The position numbers and the translations under genes are program-made. From Azospirillaceae bacterium (GTDB taxonomy: Bacteria > Pseudomonadota > Alphaproteobacteria > Azospirillales > Azospirillaceae), in the NCBI GenBank assembly GCA_028283825.1, contig JAPWJW010000002.1, positions 124,001 to 188,000 of the forward strand: a DNA stretch of 64,000 bases, read 5' to 3'. A model generated the notes under the pieces. It saw only the letters and a program-made list of their open reading frames with translations. It had not been told where the DNA came from and made no database searches. Shown piece by piece: positions 39,929 to 48,511 of this stretch (position 1 is its first letter; every line of letters starts with the position of its first letter).

Positions 39929-41743
39929 CTAGCCTAACACCTCATCCAGGCTGACGGTCCGGTCGGCATGATCCCGGCTGGCCAGCACGATGGGCAGCTC
40001 GTCGCGCAGGCGTGACTGATAGGTCGCGGCCACGCGGTCGTCCGGCCAGCCGCGCCGCCGGTACTCCTCCGCGAAGCGGGCTTGGCGCCGGTCCTCGTCC
40101 CCGCCCACGAACCAGCGCCGTGCCGCCAGCGCGCGCCAGGCCGCCTGGGTCAGGGCGGGCACGCCCTCGACGATCAGGATGTCGTCCGGCGCCAGGGTCA
40201 CGGCCTGCTTCCCCGGGTGGCTGAGGCGGGTCAGCACGTCGTAGCGCGGCGGGGTGACGGGCGTGCCCCGGTCCAGCAGCGCCGTCAGGGCCTGATCCGC
40301 CGCCGCCAGGTCATAGCGGTCCAGCACGCCATCGCCCTCACCGCGCTGGTCATGCGATTTCAGCCAGTTGTCCAGGCTGACCACCACCGCGCGCCGGCCC
40401 AGTTGCCCCAGGCGCAGCGACAGGCATTGCGCCAGCGTGGTCTTGCCCGAGCGGGCGGTGCCGCCGATCAAGATGACCTCACCGGCCGCGACGCCGGCGG
40501 CCAACCCGTCCAGCCAGGGCGCCAGCCGGGGCCAGGTGTCCAGGATGAAGGTGACGGCGGCGGCCATGTCATCCACCACCATATGGGGCACGGCCGGGCT
40601 TTTGCCGTCACGGCCGCCATGGCCGTCGCGCACCAGGATGCCGCCGATGCCGGCGGCGCGGGCCAGCCCGATGTCGCTGGAGCTGTCGCCGATCATCCAG
40701 GACGCCCCCAAGTCGATGTTCAGGTCGGCCGCCGCGGCATGGACCATGCCCGGCCGCGGCTTGCGGCAATCGCACGGGCCCAGGAAGGCCGGCACCCCGC
40801 CCGCCAGGTTCCGGTCCGGATGGTGGGGGCAGAAATACAGCCGGTCGAAATAAGCGCCCTCCGCCACCAGCAGCGTTTCCAGCCGGGCGTGGATGGCGGC
40901 CAGGCCGTCCAGGGTGCAGCCGCCCCGGGCCACCACCGCCTGGTTGGTCACCACCGCCGTGCGATAGTCCGCCCGGTTCAGGCGGGCCAGCGCCGGTGCC
41001 GCCCCCGGAGCCAGGACCAGATCCTTCGGCCGGCTGATGCTGTCCCGCTCCACATTCAGCACGCCGTCGCGGTCCAGGAACACCGCCGGCAGGGCCTGGC
41101 GCAACGACAGTCGCCGGACATGGCCGCTGGCCACATCCGCCCGGGCGCGGGCCAGATCACCGGCCGACACGATGCGGCGGACATATTCAGGGGTCTGATA
41201 GCCCCGCACCGGCCGGCCGGCCACCAGCATGCGGTCGAAGATCAGGCGGCCCGGCAGGTCGCTGGCCTCCACCGCCGAGGTGGCGACGACGTAAGGGCCG
41301 GCCCAGGCCAGGTTGTGGAAATTCCCCGCCGGTGCCGGGGGCAGGAAGCCGCGCACCCGCCCGTCGTCCGCCAGATCGACCAGGTCGGCCGCCGCCGGCC
41401 GTTCGGCGGGCCGCAGCAGCAGGGTGGCCGCGGCGCCATGCCGATGGTGATGGTCCAGCAGCCGGTCCAGATCCACGTCCATCACGGCATCACCGGGCAG
41501 GACGACCACGACATCGGCCAGCAGGGTGCCGACATCGCCGCGGTGCGCGGTGCGAACGTTCAGCCCCCAGGGGCCACCATCGCCGCAATAGCCGGCGATG
41601 CTGGCGGAACCGGTCAATACCAGGACATCGCGCAGGGTGGACTGCGCGACCATGCGCAACTGCCGGCCCAGCAACGGCACGCCGGCCACATCGACCAGGG
41701 CGCGCGCCTCATCCTCACCCGCAAGAATAACCACCTGGGCCAA
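39929..41743 (-). CDS. Three-domain fusion: sugar nucleotidyltransferase / HAD phosphatase (GmhB-like) / P-loop kinase
   Basis: Domain 1 (residues 1-210) is a nucleotidyltransferase-like fold (VVILAGEDEARALVDVAGVP, then VVVLPGDAVMDVD); the usual glycine-rich GGxGTRL loop is replaced, so activity is doubtful. Domain 2 (about 220-390) is HAD-IIIA: AVFLDRDGVLNVERD, VVTNQA, CPHHPD, and CDCRKPRPGM with the Cys/His zinc set of GmhB. Domain 3 (about 415-604) is a uridine-kinase-like P-loop: IGGTARSGKTTLAQCL and LIVEGVPAL. Start TTG 41743 with GGGAG upstream is preferred over GTG 41827. It follows a SIS isomerase gene, so heptose sugar-nucleotide synthesis is likely. Confidence 0.75.
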   Translation of the reverse strand: MAQVVILAGEDEARALVDVAGVPLLGRQLRMVAQSTLRDVLVLTGSASIAGYCGDGGPWGLNVRTAHRGDVGTLLADVVVVLPGDAVMDVDLDRLLDHHHRHGAAATLLLRPAERPAAADLVDLADDGRVRGFLPPAPAGNFHNLAWAGPYVVATSAVEASDLPGRLIFDRMLVAGRPVRGYQTPEYVRRIVSAGDLARARADVASGHVRRLSLRQALPAVFLDRDGVLNVERDSISRPKDLVLAPGAAPALARLNRADYRTAVVTNQAVVARGGCTLDGLAAIHARLETLLVAEGAYFDRLYFCPHHPDRNLAGGVPAFLGPCDCRKPRPGMVHAAAADLNIDLGASWMIGDSSSDIGLARAAGIGGILVRDGHGGRDGKSPAVPHMVVDDMAAAVTFILDTWPRLAPWLDGLAAGVAAGEVILIGGTARSGKTTLAQCLSLRLGQLGRRAVVVSLDNWLKSHDQRGEGDGVLDRYDLAAADQALTALLDRGTPVTPPRYDVLTRLSHPGKQAVTLAPDDILIVEGVPALTQAAWRALAARRWFVGGDEDRRQARFAEEYRRRGWPDDRVAATYQSRLRDELPIVLASRDHADRTVSLDEVLG

Positions 41744-41850
41744 GCACCGCTCCCTAACGTCGCCATCGCCGCCAATCGCCGGCAGGCGGCCACCATAAGA
41801 GGGCGGGCCCCGGCGGCGCAATCCCACGCCTGCTCGAAACGTGGCGCCGG

Positions 41851-42474
41851 TCAGAACTTGCGCTGGGCGATCAGGCCGCCGTCCATGTGCCGCTGGCGCA
41901 GGTACTGGGCCAGGATGTGCATCAGCGACTGGTGCACATCCTCCACCACGCCATAATTGTGGGCATCGACGTGCAGGCTGACATCGGCGGCCGGCGCGGC
42001 GGCCCCGCCGGTGAAGCCGGTCATGGCGATGGTGGCCATGCCCAGGCCCCGGGCCGCCTCAAGGGCGCGCACGATGTTGGGCGAAACACCGGAGGAGGAG
42101 ATGGCAACCAGCGCGTCGCCCGGCCGGCCCAGCGATTCCAGCTGATAGGCGAAGACGTCCTGATAAGCGATGTCGTTGGCGATGGCGGTCAGGATCTCGA
42201 CATTGGCCGACAGGCTGTGCACCCGGGGACGCAAGCCCGTATCGGTGCGCACGCCCTTCAGGCAGTCACAGGCCAGATGGTTGACGATGGCGGCCGAGCC
42301 GCCGTTGCCGCAGGCGTACAGGATGCCGTCACCGGCGATGGTCCGGGCCAGCAGGTCGGCGGCGGCGTGCAGTGCTGCCCGGTCCACGCTGGCGGCAGCC
42401 TGCGCCAATTGTTCGAAATAATCGTCGCCGTAGGCGCCGCAATCGTCATAACGCGCGTTCGGAAATTTCAGCAT
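41851..42474 (-). CDS. SIS-domain protein, phosphoheptose isomerase (GmhA)-like
   Basis: A 207-residue protein with the SIS signature ILYACGNGGSAAIVNHLACD and, later, DALVAISSSGVSPNIVRAL, as in GmhA/DiaA proteins. GmhA converts sedoheptulose 7-phosphate to D-glycero-D-manno-heptose 7-phosphate in the cytosol. The next gene encodes a fused phosphatase/nucleotidyltransferase/kinase, the other activities of the pathway, which supports GmhA over DiaA. Histidine and glutamate positions match GmhA only partly, so the assignment is moderate. Confidence 0.75.
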   Translation of the reverse strand: MLKFPNARYDDCGAYGDDYFEQLAQAAASVDRAALHAAADLLARTIAGDGILYACGNGGSAAIVNHLACDCLKGVRTDTGLRPRVHSLSANVEILTAIANDIAYQDVFAYQLESLGRPGDALVAISSSGVSPNIVRALEAARGLGMATIAMTGFTGGAAAPAADVSLHVDAHNYGVVEDVHQSLMHILAQYLRQRHMDGGLIAQRKF

Positions 42475-42633
42475 CGGCCCCGCCGCCGCAACTCCATCCT
42501 ACGGTGAAAATAACACCGAAGGGTGGCCGGGCGGTACGGGGATGTGGGGAACCGGACGGGCGGCTCGGCACTTCTGCTGGGGATCGGGCGCCCTTAGGCC
42601 GGCGACCCACCTTCCCAGCGAGGAGCAGCCATC

Positions 42634-43206
42634 ATGAGGATCCCCAGCGCCAAGGCGACCACCACCGCCGCCCTATGCCTGATGCTTTTCACCCCGGCCC
42701 TGGCATCGGCCCAGGAAAGCGTGGGCGACAAGGCGAAATCGGTGGGTGAGAAGACCGGCGCCAATTCCGTGCTGGGCGTCACCCCGCGGACGGAGGACTT
42801 CGTCAAGGAGGCCGCCATCGGCGACATGTTCGAGATCGAGTCCAGCCAGCTGGCCCAGCAGCAGGGCGACCCATCCACCAAGGACTTCGCCACCCGGATG
42901 ATCGACGCCCACACCAAGACCTCGGCCGAACTGAAGGCCATCGTCACCGGCGGCACGGTGCAGGCCACCATCCCCACGGCCCTGGACAGCGCCCACCAGA
43001 AGAAACTGGACAAGCTGAAGGGCCTGACCGGCACCGACTTCCTGAAGCAATACCATGAGGACCAGGTGAGCGCGCACAAGGACGCCGACAGCGCCTTCCA
43101 GCGCTATGCCAAGGGCGGGGAGAACGCGGCCCTGAAGGACTGGGCCGCCAAGACCGAACCGGCCATCGCCCACCACCTGGACATGGCCAAGGCGCTGGAC
43201 AAGTAA
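42634..43206 (+). CDS. DUF4142 periplasmic protein
   Basis: A 190-residue protein with a signal peptide (ALCLMLFTPALASA) and a ferritin-like helical DUF4142 domain: DFVKEAAIGDMFEIESSQLA, ATRMIDAHTKTSAEL, and FLKQYHEDQVSAH. The repeated His/Glu spacing may bind metal but no function is proven. Members are often induced in stress or stationary phase. It stands alone between divergent heptose genes and the convergent molybdenum hydroxylase. Confidence 0.85.
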   Translation: MRIPSAKATTTAALCLMLFTPALASAQESVGDKAKSVGEKTGANSVLGVTPRTEDFVKEAAIGDMFEIESSQLAQQQGDPSTKDFATRMIDAHTKTSAELKAIVTGGTVQATIPTALDSAHQKKLDKLKGLTGTDFLKQYHEDQVSAHKDADSAFQRYAKGGENAALKDWAAKTEPAIAHHLDMAKALDK

Positions 43207-43218
43207 GGGCACCGGACA

Positions 43219-43242
43219 GGGCGGCCTCCGCAGAGGCCGCCC
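43219..43242. terminator. Bidirectional terminator-like hairpin
   Basis: A perfect 10-bp stem, GGGCGGCCTC/GAGGCCGCCC with CGCA loop, lies between the convergent DUF4142 and molybdenum hydroxylase genes. No T tract follows, so it may need Rho or serve only as a 3' end stabiliser. Confidence 0.6.
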
Positions 43243-43246
43243 ACCG

Positions 43247-45577
43247 TCAGGTCGCCAGCATCGCCTTGACGTATTCCGGTCGCAGCGGAATCCGGCGCGC
43301 GGGCTTGCCCGTGGCATCGAAGAAGGCGCCGGCGATGGCGGGGGCGGCCAAGGCGTTGGCGCTTTCCGAGCCCTGGCCGTAGACGCCGACATCCGGTTTC
43401 GGGGCCAGGACCACCTTCACGTCCGGAATTTCCGCCATCGTCAGGATGGGATAGCCGGTCCAATCCTCGGACGTGACACCACCCTGATCGAACGCGACCT
43501 CCTCATGCAGGGCCTGGCTGACGCCCATCAGGCTGCCCGCCTGGACCTGCCGCCGCAGCTGCAGCGGGTTCACCACGATGCCCGGATCGACGACGATGGT
43601 CAGCCGTTCCACCCGCACCTCCCCCGTGGCGGGGTTGACCGCGACATGGGCGGCGCAGGCCCAGTATCCGTTATCGCGCAGCATGATGGAAACACCCTGC
43701 CCCCGCACCACGCCGTCACCCGTGGCGCGGGCGTGGGGTGCCGGCGATGGCCGGGTGGTCCACCCGCTCTCTTCCCGCAGGCGGGCCAGGATGGCCTTGA
43801 AACGCCCGTCATCCGTATGGTCGATACGGAACTGCAAGGCGTCGATGCCCGCCAGGGCGGCCGCTTCCGTGATCGCGACCTCACGCGGGAAGTTCTGCTG
43901 GAACTGGATGGGGGTGCGCATGCTGTGGTCGCGCAGACCCACGCCGATGGGCGATTCGCGCTGGCCGATCTGATAGGTGCCGTGGCCGATCTCGGCCACA
44001 TTCGGCACCGCACCATACACCCAGCGGTCAGCGATGTTCATCACCGCGCCGTGGACGGGGGATTTGTTGTCCGGCCCCGGCGGATCGATGGTGGGCAGGC
44101 CGGCCAGGATGGCGCCGATGGGGCGGTCGTCCTGCATGGGCGGGCCCTTGTGGTCAGCCTGGTAGGACACGATGCGGCCCTTGCCGTCCAGGCCGATGGT
44201 GATGTCGGCCTGCGAGGTCGAGGACTGGGTGGACCATTGCATGTCGTCGGCCCGCATCCATTGCACGCGCACCGGCCGACCCAGTTCCCGCGACAGCAGC
44301 ACCGCCTCGTCCTCCGACCCGGCATTGCCACCGTTCGACCGGCCGAAATGCCCAGGGCCCGGATATGTGCGGATCACCACCGCATCCTCCGCCCGGCCCA
44401 GCATCTTGGCGATCAGGTGACGCAGGTATTGCGGGTTCTGGGTGTGGGTGTGGAGGGTCACCGAACCGTCGGGCCGCACATCGGCCAGCGAGACCGTGGG
44501 GCCGATGGGGGCGTGCTTCAGATAGGGCATGAAATAGGCGGCGGCATGGGTCTTCGCGGCGGCGACCACCACGTCGCCCTTGTTGGCGCCACCCTTGCCC
44601 GCCGGCACCTCGTCCCACTTCACCGACTGGCGGAGATGGTCGCGCAGCCCCTCATGGCCGGGCAGCCCCTTCCATTCCGTCCATTTGGTATCGGCGGCGA
44701 CCTGCTGGGCGGCCTGCACCGCCTCCCACTCGTTTTCGGAAACCACCGCCACCAGGTTGCCGATCACCACCACACGCGCGCCGGGGAACTGCGCCTTGTC
44801 CACCTTGCCGGCGGCCACCAGCTTGGAACCCAACGTGGCGGGGTGCACGGCGCGGGCGTGCAGCATGCCCGGCAGCTTGACGTCGCCCACCCAGACCGTC
44901 TCGCCCGACACCTTGGGACGGACGATGGTGTTCTTATAGGGCTTGCCGACGATGGTGTAGTCGGCGGTGGGCTTCAGCGGTGGCGTGCCCAGCACCTGAA
45001 GCCCGCCGAAGCCCGTCAGCTCACCCCCCACGGGGATGGTCAGGCGCAGATCCTGCCCGGCCACCAGCTGGCCGTAGGTGGCGGATTTGCCGCCGCCGGC
45101 GACCACGCCGTTCGCCACCGTCACCTGGTCGCGCGGCACGCCGAAGCGCTGGGCCGCCAGTTCAAGGGCGGCCTCACGCGTGTAGGCGGCGGCCTTGCGC
45201 AGGTTCATCACATTGGTGCGCAGCAGGCCGAAGGTGCCGCCGCCATCGGGCGTGCGGTCCGTATCGCCGGACACCACGGTGGTGATCGCCTCGAACGGGA
45301 CGCCCAATTCCTCCGCCACGATCTGGCGATAGGCGGTGAAGATGGAGCTTTGCCCGAAATCGCACTTGCCGGTGCGGATCAGCAGCGTGTCGTCGGCATG
45401 GATCTCGATCCACGAGGCCGGCCGCGTCGCGTCCAGGGAGGTGGCGGGGGCGCCGGGTGCCGCACCGGGCTTCATGGCGACGGCGACGACCAGGGCGCCG
45501 CCCGCCGCCAGGAAACCGCGCCGGCTGAGCGCAGCACCATGGATGGAACGGTCCTGGGTGGATTGCCAGTGGTTCAT
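43247..45577 (-). CDS. Molybdopterin-binding subunit of an IorB-like aldehyde/isoquinoline oxidoreductase
   Basis: A 776-residue protein. The start is ATG 45577, overlapping the iron-sulfur gene stop by 4 bp. A Tat signal (LSRRGFLAAGGALVVAVAM) sends it to the periplasm folded with its cofactor. It is a xanthine-dehydrogenase-family large subunit: RTGKCDFGQSSIF (substrate/cofactor domain), YPGPGHFGRSNGGNAGSEDE, and the C-terminal PDVGVYGQGSESANALAAPAIAGAF with the catalytic glutamate region. In this family it oxidises aldehydes or N-heteroaromatics using molybdenum cytosine dinucleotide. No cytochrome subunit is adjacent. Substrate unknown. Confidence 0.88.
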   Translation of the reverse strand: MNHWQSTQDRSIHGAALSRRGFLAAGGALVVAVAMKPGAAPGAPATSLDATRPASWIEIHADDTLLIRTGKCDFGQSSIFTAYRQIVAEELGVPFEAITTVVSGDTDRTPDGGGTFGLLRTNVMNLRKAAAYTREAALELAAQRFGVPRDQVTVANGVVAGGGKSATYGQLVAGQDLRLTIPVGGELTGFGGLQVLGTPPLKPTADYTIVGKPYKNTIVRPKVSGETVWVGDVKLPGMLHARAVHPATLGSKLVAAGKVDKAQFPGARVVVIGNLVAVVSENEWEAVQAAQQVAADTKWTEWKGLPGHEGLRDHLRQSVKWDEVPAGKGGANKGDVVVAAAKTHAAAYFMPYLKHAPIGPTVSLADVRPDGSVTLHTHTQNPQYLRHLIAKMLGRAEDAVVIRTYPGPGHFGRSNGGNAGSEDEAVLLSRELGRPVRVQWMRADDMQWSTQSSTSQADITIGLDGKGRIVSYQADHKGPPMQDDRPIGAILAGLPTIDPPGPDNKSPVHGAVMNIADRWVYGAVPNVAEIGHGTYQIGQRESPIGVGLRDHSMRTPIQFQQNFPREVAITEAAALAGIDALQFRIDHTDDGRFKAILARLREESGWTTRPSPAPHARATGDGVVRGQGVSIMLRDNGYWACAAHVAVNPATGEVRVERLTIVVDPGIVVNPLQLRRQVQAGSLMGVSQALHEEVAFDQGGVTSEDWTGYPILTMAEIPDVKVVLAPKPDVGVYGQGSESANALAAPAIAGAFFDATGKPARRIPLRPEYVKAMLAT

Positions 45578-46101
45578 CCCACGTCCCCCCCGGCCATGAT
45601 CTGGGCCGCGCGGTGCACCCCCTCCAGGATGGCGGCGTAGCTGGCGCAGCGGCACAGGTGGGGCGACGGGCCGGAATTGGTCAGCGCCTCCTTGATGTCG
45701 GCGTCGCTGGGCCTGGGATTGTGCTCCAGCAATTCGGTGACCTTGATCATCATGCCGAACTGGCAGATGCCGCATTGGGGCACCTGCTCATCCACCCAGG
45801 CCTCCTGCACCGGATGCAGGGTCTTGGCCGCCGCCTCGGGCGTCAGCTTGCGCTGTTTGGCCCAGCGGGCGGCCAGGCCATCCACCGTCGTGACCTCCTT
45901 GCCCACCGCCATGTCCACCGGTGTTATGCAGGCGCGCACCTCTTCCCCGTCCAGCAGGATGGAGCAGGCGCCGCATTGCGCCAGTCCGCAGCCGAACTTG
46001 GGCGTCATCACGTTCAGTTCATTGCGCAGGACGTACAGCAGCGGCGTATCGGCCGACGATTGGACGTCCCGCCTTTCGCCATTGACGACGATCGTGACCA
46101 T
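45574..46101 (-). CDS. (2Fe-2S) iron-sulfur subunit (IorA-like)
   Basis: A 175-residue protein with a plant-type ferredoxin cluster (KFGCGLAQCGACSILLDG, then C) and an all-helical second cluster domain (CGICQFGMMI and CRCASYAAIL). This is the electron-transfer subunit of two-subunit periplasmic molybdenum hydroxylases. It is co-translated with the large subunit (ATGA overlap). It has no signal peptide of its own and is presumably carried out with the Tat-tagged partner. Confidence 0.92.
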   Translation of the reverse strand: MVTIVVNGERRDVQSSADTPLLYVLRNELNVMTPKFGCGLAQCGACSILLDGEEVRACITPVDMAVGKEVTTVDGLAARWAKQRKLTPEAAAKTLHPVQEAWVDEQVPQCGICQFGMMIKVTELLEHNPRPSDADIKEALTNSGPSPHLCRCASYAAILEGVHRAAQIMAGGDVG

Positions 46102-46246
46102 GCCTGTTCCCCCAATCGGTCAGGGCGCCCGTCACCGGGGCCAAAGACCAGAGATAAAGAGCGGGGCGGCCCGCCATTAGGGGGGTGGAACAGGATAAGC
46201 CTATGAACGGCTTTCATGAATGCGGCGGCGTGCTGGGCCAGGCCCC

Positions 46247-46636
46247 TCAGCCCGCCGTCATGCAGCCGACCAGCAGCGTGGCGGTGGCGGGGTTGCAGGC
46301 GAAGGGCAGGTCGCACAGGGTGGCCAGGCGGATCAGGGCCTTCACGTCCACGTCATGCGGCAGGGTGCCCAGCGGATCGACGAAGAAGATCAGCATGTCC
46401 AGGCCGCCCTCCACGATCAGGGCGCCGATCTGCTGGTCGCCGCCCAGCGGCCCGCTGCGGAAGCGGGTCATGTCCAGGCCGTCCATCGCCTCTTCCAGGC
46501 GGGCGCCGGTGGACGAGGTCGCGTAGAGCTTGCCCGCCCGCAGGAAGCCGGCATGGGCCAGCGCCCAATCCACCATCGCCTGTTTCTTGCCGTCATGGGC
46601 GATCAGCCCGATGGCGCGGCGGCCGTCCTCACGCAT
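46247..46636 (-). CDS. mgsA: Methylglyoxal synthase
   Basis: A 129-residue protein with conserved motifs: LIAHDGKK (His near the N-terminus and Asp), ATSSTGARL, RSGPLGGDQQIGALI, FFVDPL and PHDVDVKALIRLA, CNPAT. It converts dihydroxyacetone phosphate to methylglyoxal and phosphate, a relief route when phosphosugars accumulate. Length is slightly below the E. coli enzyme. It lies alone between a repeat and the molybdenum hydroxylase genes. Confidence 0.92.
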   Translation of the reverse strand: MREDGRRAIGLIAHDGKKQAMVDWALAHAGFLRAGKLYATSSTGARLEEAMDGLDMTRFRSGPLGGDQQIGALIVEGGLDMLIFFVDPLGTLPHDVDVKALIRLATLCDLPFACNPATATLLVGCMTAG

Positions 46637-46659
46637 TCTTAAGCTCCAGTTTTTTTTGT

Positions 46660-46784
46660 GCCCTCAGGCGCCGGGCGCCGACATCCGCCGGCTTGGCTAA
46701 TCCTCGATTCCCAGTCCGCTTGACGCTGCCCGGAAATCTCCGGCGGCCCCAGTCGGGGCCTACGGCATGAGCGGGCTCATGCCG
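46660..46784 (-). repeat. Structured intergenic repeat, copy 5
   Basis: It begins 21 bp after the FCD regulator stop in the sense direction. Hairpin 1 is CGGCATGAG/CTCATGCCG (46763-46784), carrying the same compensated C-to-T change as copy 2. Hairpin 2 is GGCCCC-GACT-GGGGCC. The linker is GGACTGGGAATCGAGGAT. Hairpin 3 is GCCGGC-GGAT-GTCGGC, with one G-U pair. The tail is CGGCGCCTGAGGGC. Confidence 0.9.
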
Positions 46785-46805
46785 CCGCGACCCATATTCC
46801 GGCAA

Positions 46806-47549
46806 TCAAATCAGCGCCGGCTCGGCCACGGCGGGCTTGGGCTCCGCCTCATCGCCGCGGGTCAGCAGATCCAGCGCCTCCTGGATCAGGGAGCGCATGG
46901 CCGTCTCGGCGCGGGCCGGGTCGCCGGCCAGGATGGCGTCGGCCACGGCGGCGTGGTCGGCCACGCTGGCCAGGCGCACGCCCTTGCGCTGGTTGGTGCG
47001 CCGGATGCTGAAACGCAGGGCGGTGTCGATCAGTTCCCGCAGCTGAAGGTAGAAGCGGTTGCCGCTGGCCTTCAGGATGGCAACGTGGAAGTTGATGTCG
47101 GTGGTCAGGGGATCATCCTCCCCCTGCTCGGCCGCATACATGCGGTCGATGGCGACCTTGATGGCGGCCTTTTCCTCCGGCGTCGCCCGGGCGGCGGCCA
47201 GCTGCGCCGCCAGGGGTTCCACCGCCAGCCGGATCTCGGTGAATTCCGCCAGCAGGGGCAGGGAGAATTTGCGCTCCAGGATCCAGCGCAAGACGTCGGG
47301 GTCCAGCAGGCTCCAGCTTTCCTCCGGCTCCACCCAGGTGCCCTGGCGGGGCCGGGCGCGCAGGAGGCCCTTGGCGGTCAGCATCTTCACCGCCTCGCGC
47401 AGGACGCTGCGGCTGGCGCCGTAGTGTTTGCAAAGCTCGGCCTCGATGGGGAAGGGCTTTTCGGCGCTGTAGGTCCCGGTGACGATCGCCGCCCCGAGAT
47501 CCTGGACGATGCTGAACGTCAGGTTCTGGCCCCGAAACTTGGCAATCAT
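46806..47549 (-). CDS. GntR-family (FadR/FCD) transcriptional regulator
   Basis: About 247 residues. The N-terminal winged HTH (IEAELCKHYGASRSVLREAVKML) and the FCD domain with metal-binding Asp/His residues (FTEIRLAVEPLAAQLAA, DINFHVAILKASGN, VADHAAVADAI) define the class. Start ATG 47549 follows GGGGAGGCGGT. It lies at the end of the sugar-acid operon, in the family that commonly senses sugar acids and represses the genes, so it is probably the local regulator. Confidence 0.88.
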   Translation of the reverse strand: MIAKFRGQNLTFSIVQDLGAAIVTGTYSAEKPFPIEAELCKHYGASRSVLREAVKMLTAKGLLRARPRQGTWVEPEESWSLLDPDVLRWILERKFSLPLLAEFTEIRLAVEPLAAQLAAARATPEEKAAIKVAIDRMYAAEQGEDDPLTTDINFHVAILKASGNRFYLQLRELIDTALRFSIRRTNQRKGVRLASVADHAAVADAILAGDPARAETAMRSLIQEALDLLTRGDEAEPKPAVAEPALI

Positions 47550-47580
47550 ACCGCCTCCCCAACGCGTTTCCGGAACCAGC

Positions 47581-48507
47581 TTATAGCCCCGCCGTGGATA
47601 ATTTAAACTCATTGTCCACCAGGCCGCGCACGCCCGCGATACCGGTATCATAAACGAAAAGGTTGCCCGACTGTGGATCGGTTGCAATTTCGTCGTCGCT
47701 CATGCCTTCACGCGCCGTGGTGACGAACAGCAGGCCCAGATCCGGCCCGCCGAAGGCGACACAGGTGACCCGCGGCGTGGGGATGGGCAGCACGCCCGCC
47801 ACGCCGCCGTCGGGGCTGTACCGCACCACTTGGGATGCACCCCACTGCGCGCTCCACAGATGGCCGTGGGCGTCGATGTTGGCGCCGTCGGGATAGGCCC
47901 CCTCCGCCGTCGTCACGAACACGCGTTCATTGCCGGGAGCACCCGTGGCGGGATCGACGTCGAACACCCGGATCTGCCGGGTGGGGCCGTCGGTGTAGTA
48001 CATGGACGTCCCGTCCGGGCTCCAGCACAGGCTGTTGGAGATCAGGGCGCCGTGCACCAGGGGCGTGGCCTGGTCGCGCCCATCCAGGCGGTAGAGCGCG
48101 CCGGCCAGGCTTCGGGACTCACGCGCCGCCTCATCCTCCACCATGCTGCCGGCCCAGAAGCGGCCCTGGCGGTCGACGCGGCCGTCGTTGAAGCGGACGC
48201 CCGCCGCCAGGTCCGGCCGCACCAGCCAATCGACATGGCCGGTGCGGGGGGTGAACAGGGCGAAGCCGGATTCGAACGCCACCACCAGGCGCTGGGGATC
48301 GCCCTCGACCAGGCCGAAGGAACAGACGCGTTCGGGGGCATCGAACGTCTCGATGGTCCGGCTGGCCCAGTCCAGGCGGTGCAGCCGCCGTTCGTGGATG
48401 TCGGACCACCACAGCGACTGGTCGCGCTGGTCCCAGGTCACCCCTTCGCCCAGGGTGTTGCCCATGGGGAAGGTGGCGATCAGCGGCGCGTCTATCCTCA
48501 GGCTCAT
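47581..48507 (-). CDS. SMP-30/gluconolactonase family sugar lactonase
   Basis: A 308-residue six-bladed propeller protein. Motifs: LGEGVTWDQRDQSLWWSDI (metal-ligand Glu), RFNDGRVDRQGRFWAGSM (Asn/Asp), NSLCWSPDGTSMYYTDG, and PDGANIDAHGHLWSAQW. It hydrolyses aldonolactones to sugar acids. In this operon, before 2-keto-3-deoxygalactonate enzymes, the substrate is probably galactono-1,4-lactone or a similar lactone. It starts 4 bp after the symporter stop. Confidence 0.88.
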   Translation of the reverse strand: MSLRIDAPLIATFPMGNTLGEGVTWDQRDQSLWWSDIHERRLHRLDWASRTIETFDAPERVCSFGLVEGDPQRLVVAFESGFALFTPRTGHVDWLVRPDLAAGVRFNDGRVDRQGRFWAGSMVEDEAARESRSLAGALYRLDGRDQATPLVHGALISNSLCWSPDGTSMYYTDGPTRQIRVFDVDPATGAPGNERVFVTTAEGAYPDGANIDAHGHLWSAQWGASQVVRYSPDGGVAGVLPIPTPRVTCVAFGGPDLGLLFVTTAREGMSDDEIATDPQSGNLFVYDTGIAGVRGLVDNEFKLSTAGL

Positions 48508-48511
48508 GGGT

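Noticed and set aside
40082-41956. 624-codon frame antisense to the three-domain fusion
   Set aside because: Composition and lack of motifs mark it as a shadow.
46650-46657. T8 tract as a terminator
   Set aside because: No stable stem precedes it on that strand and no rightward gene ends there.
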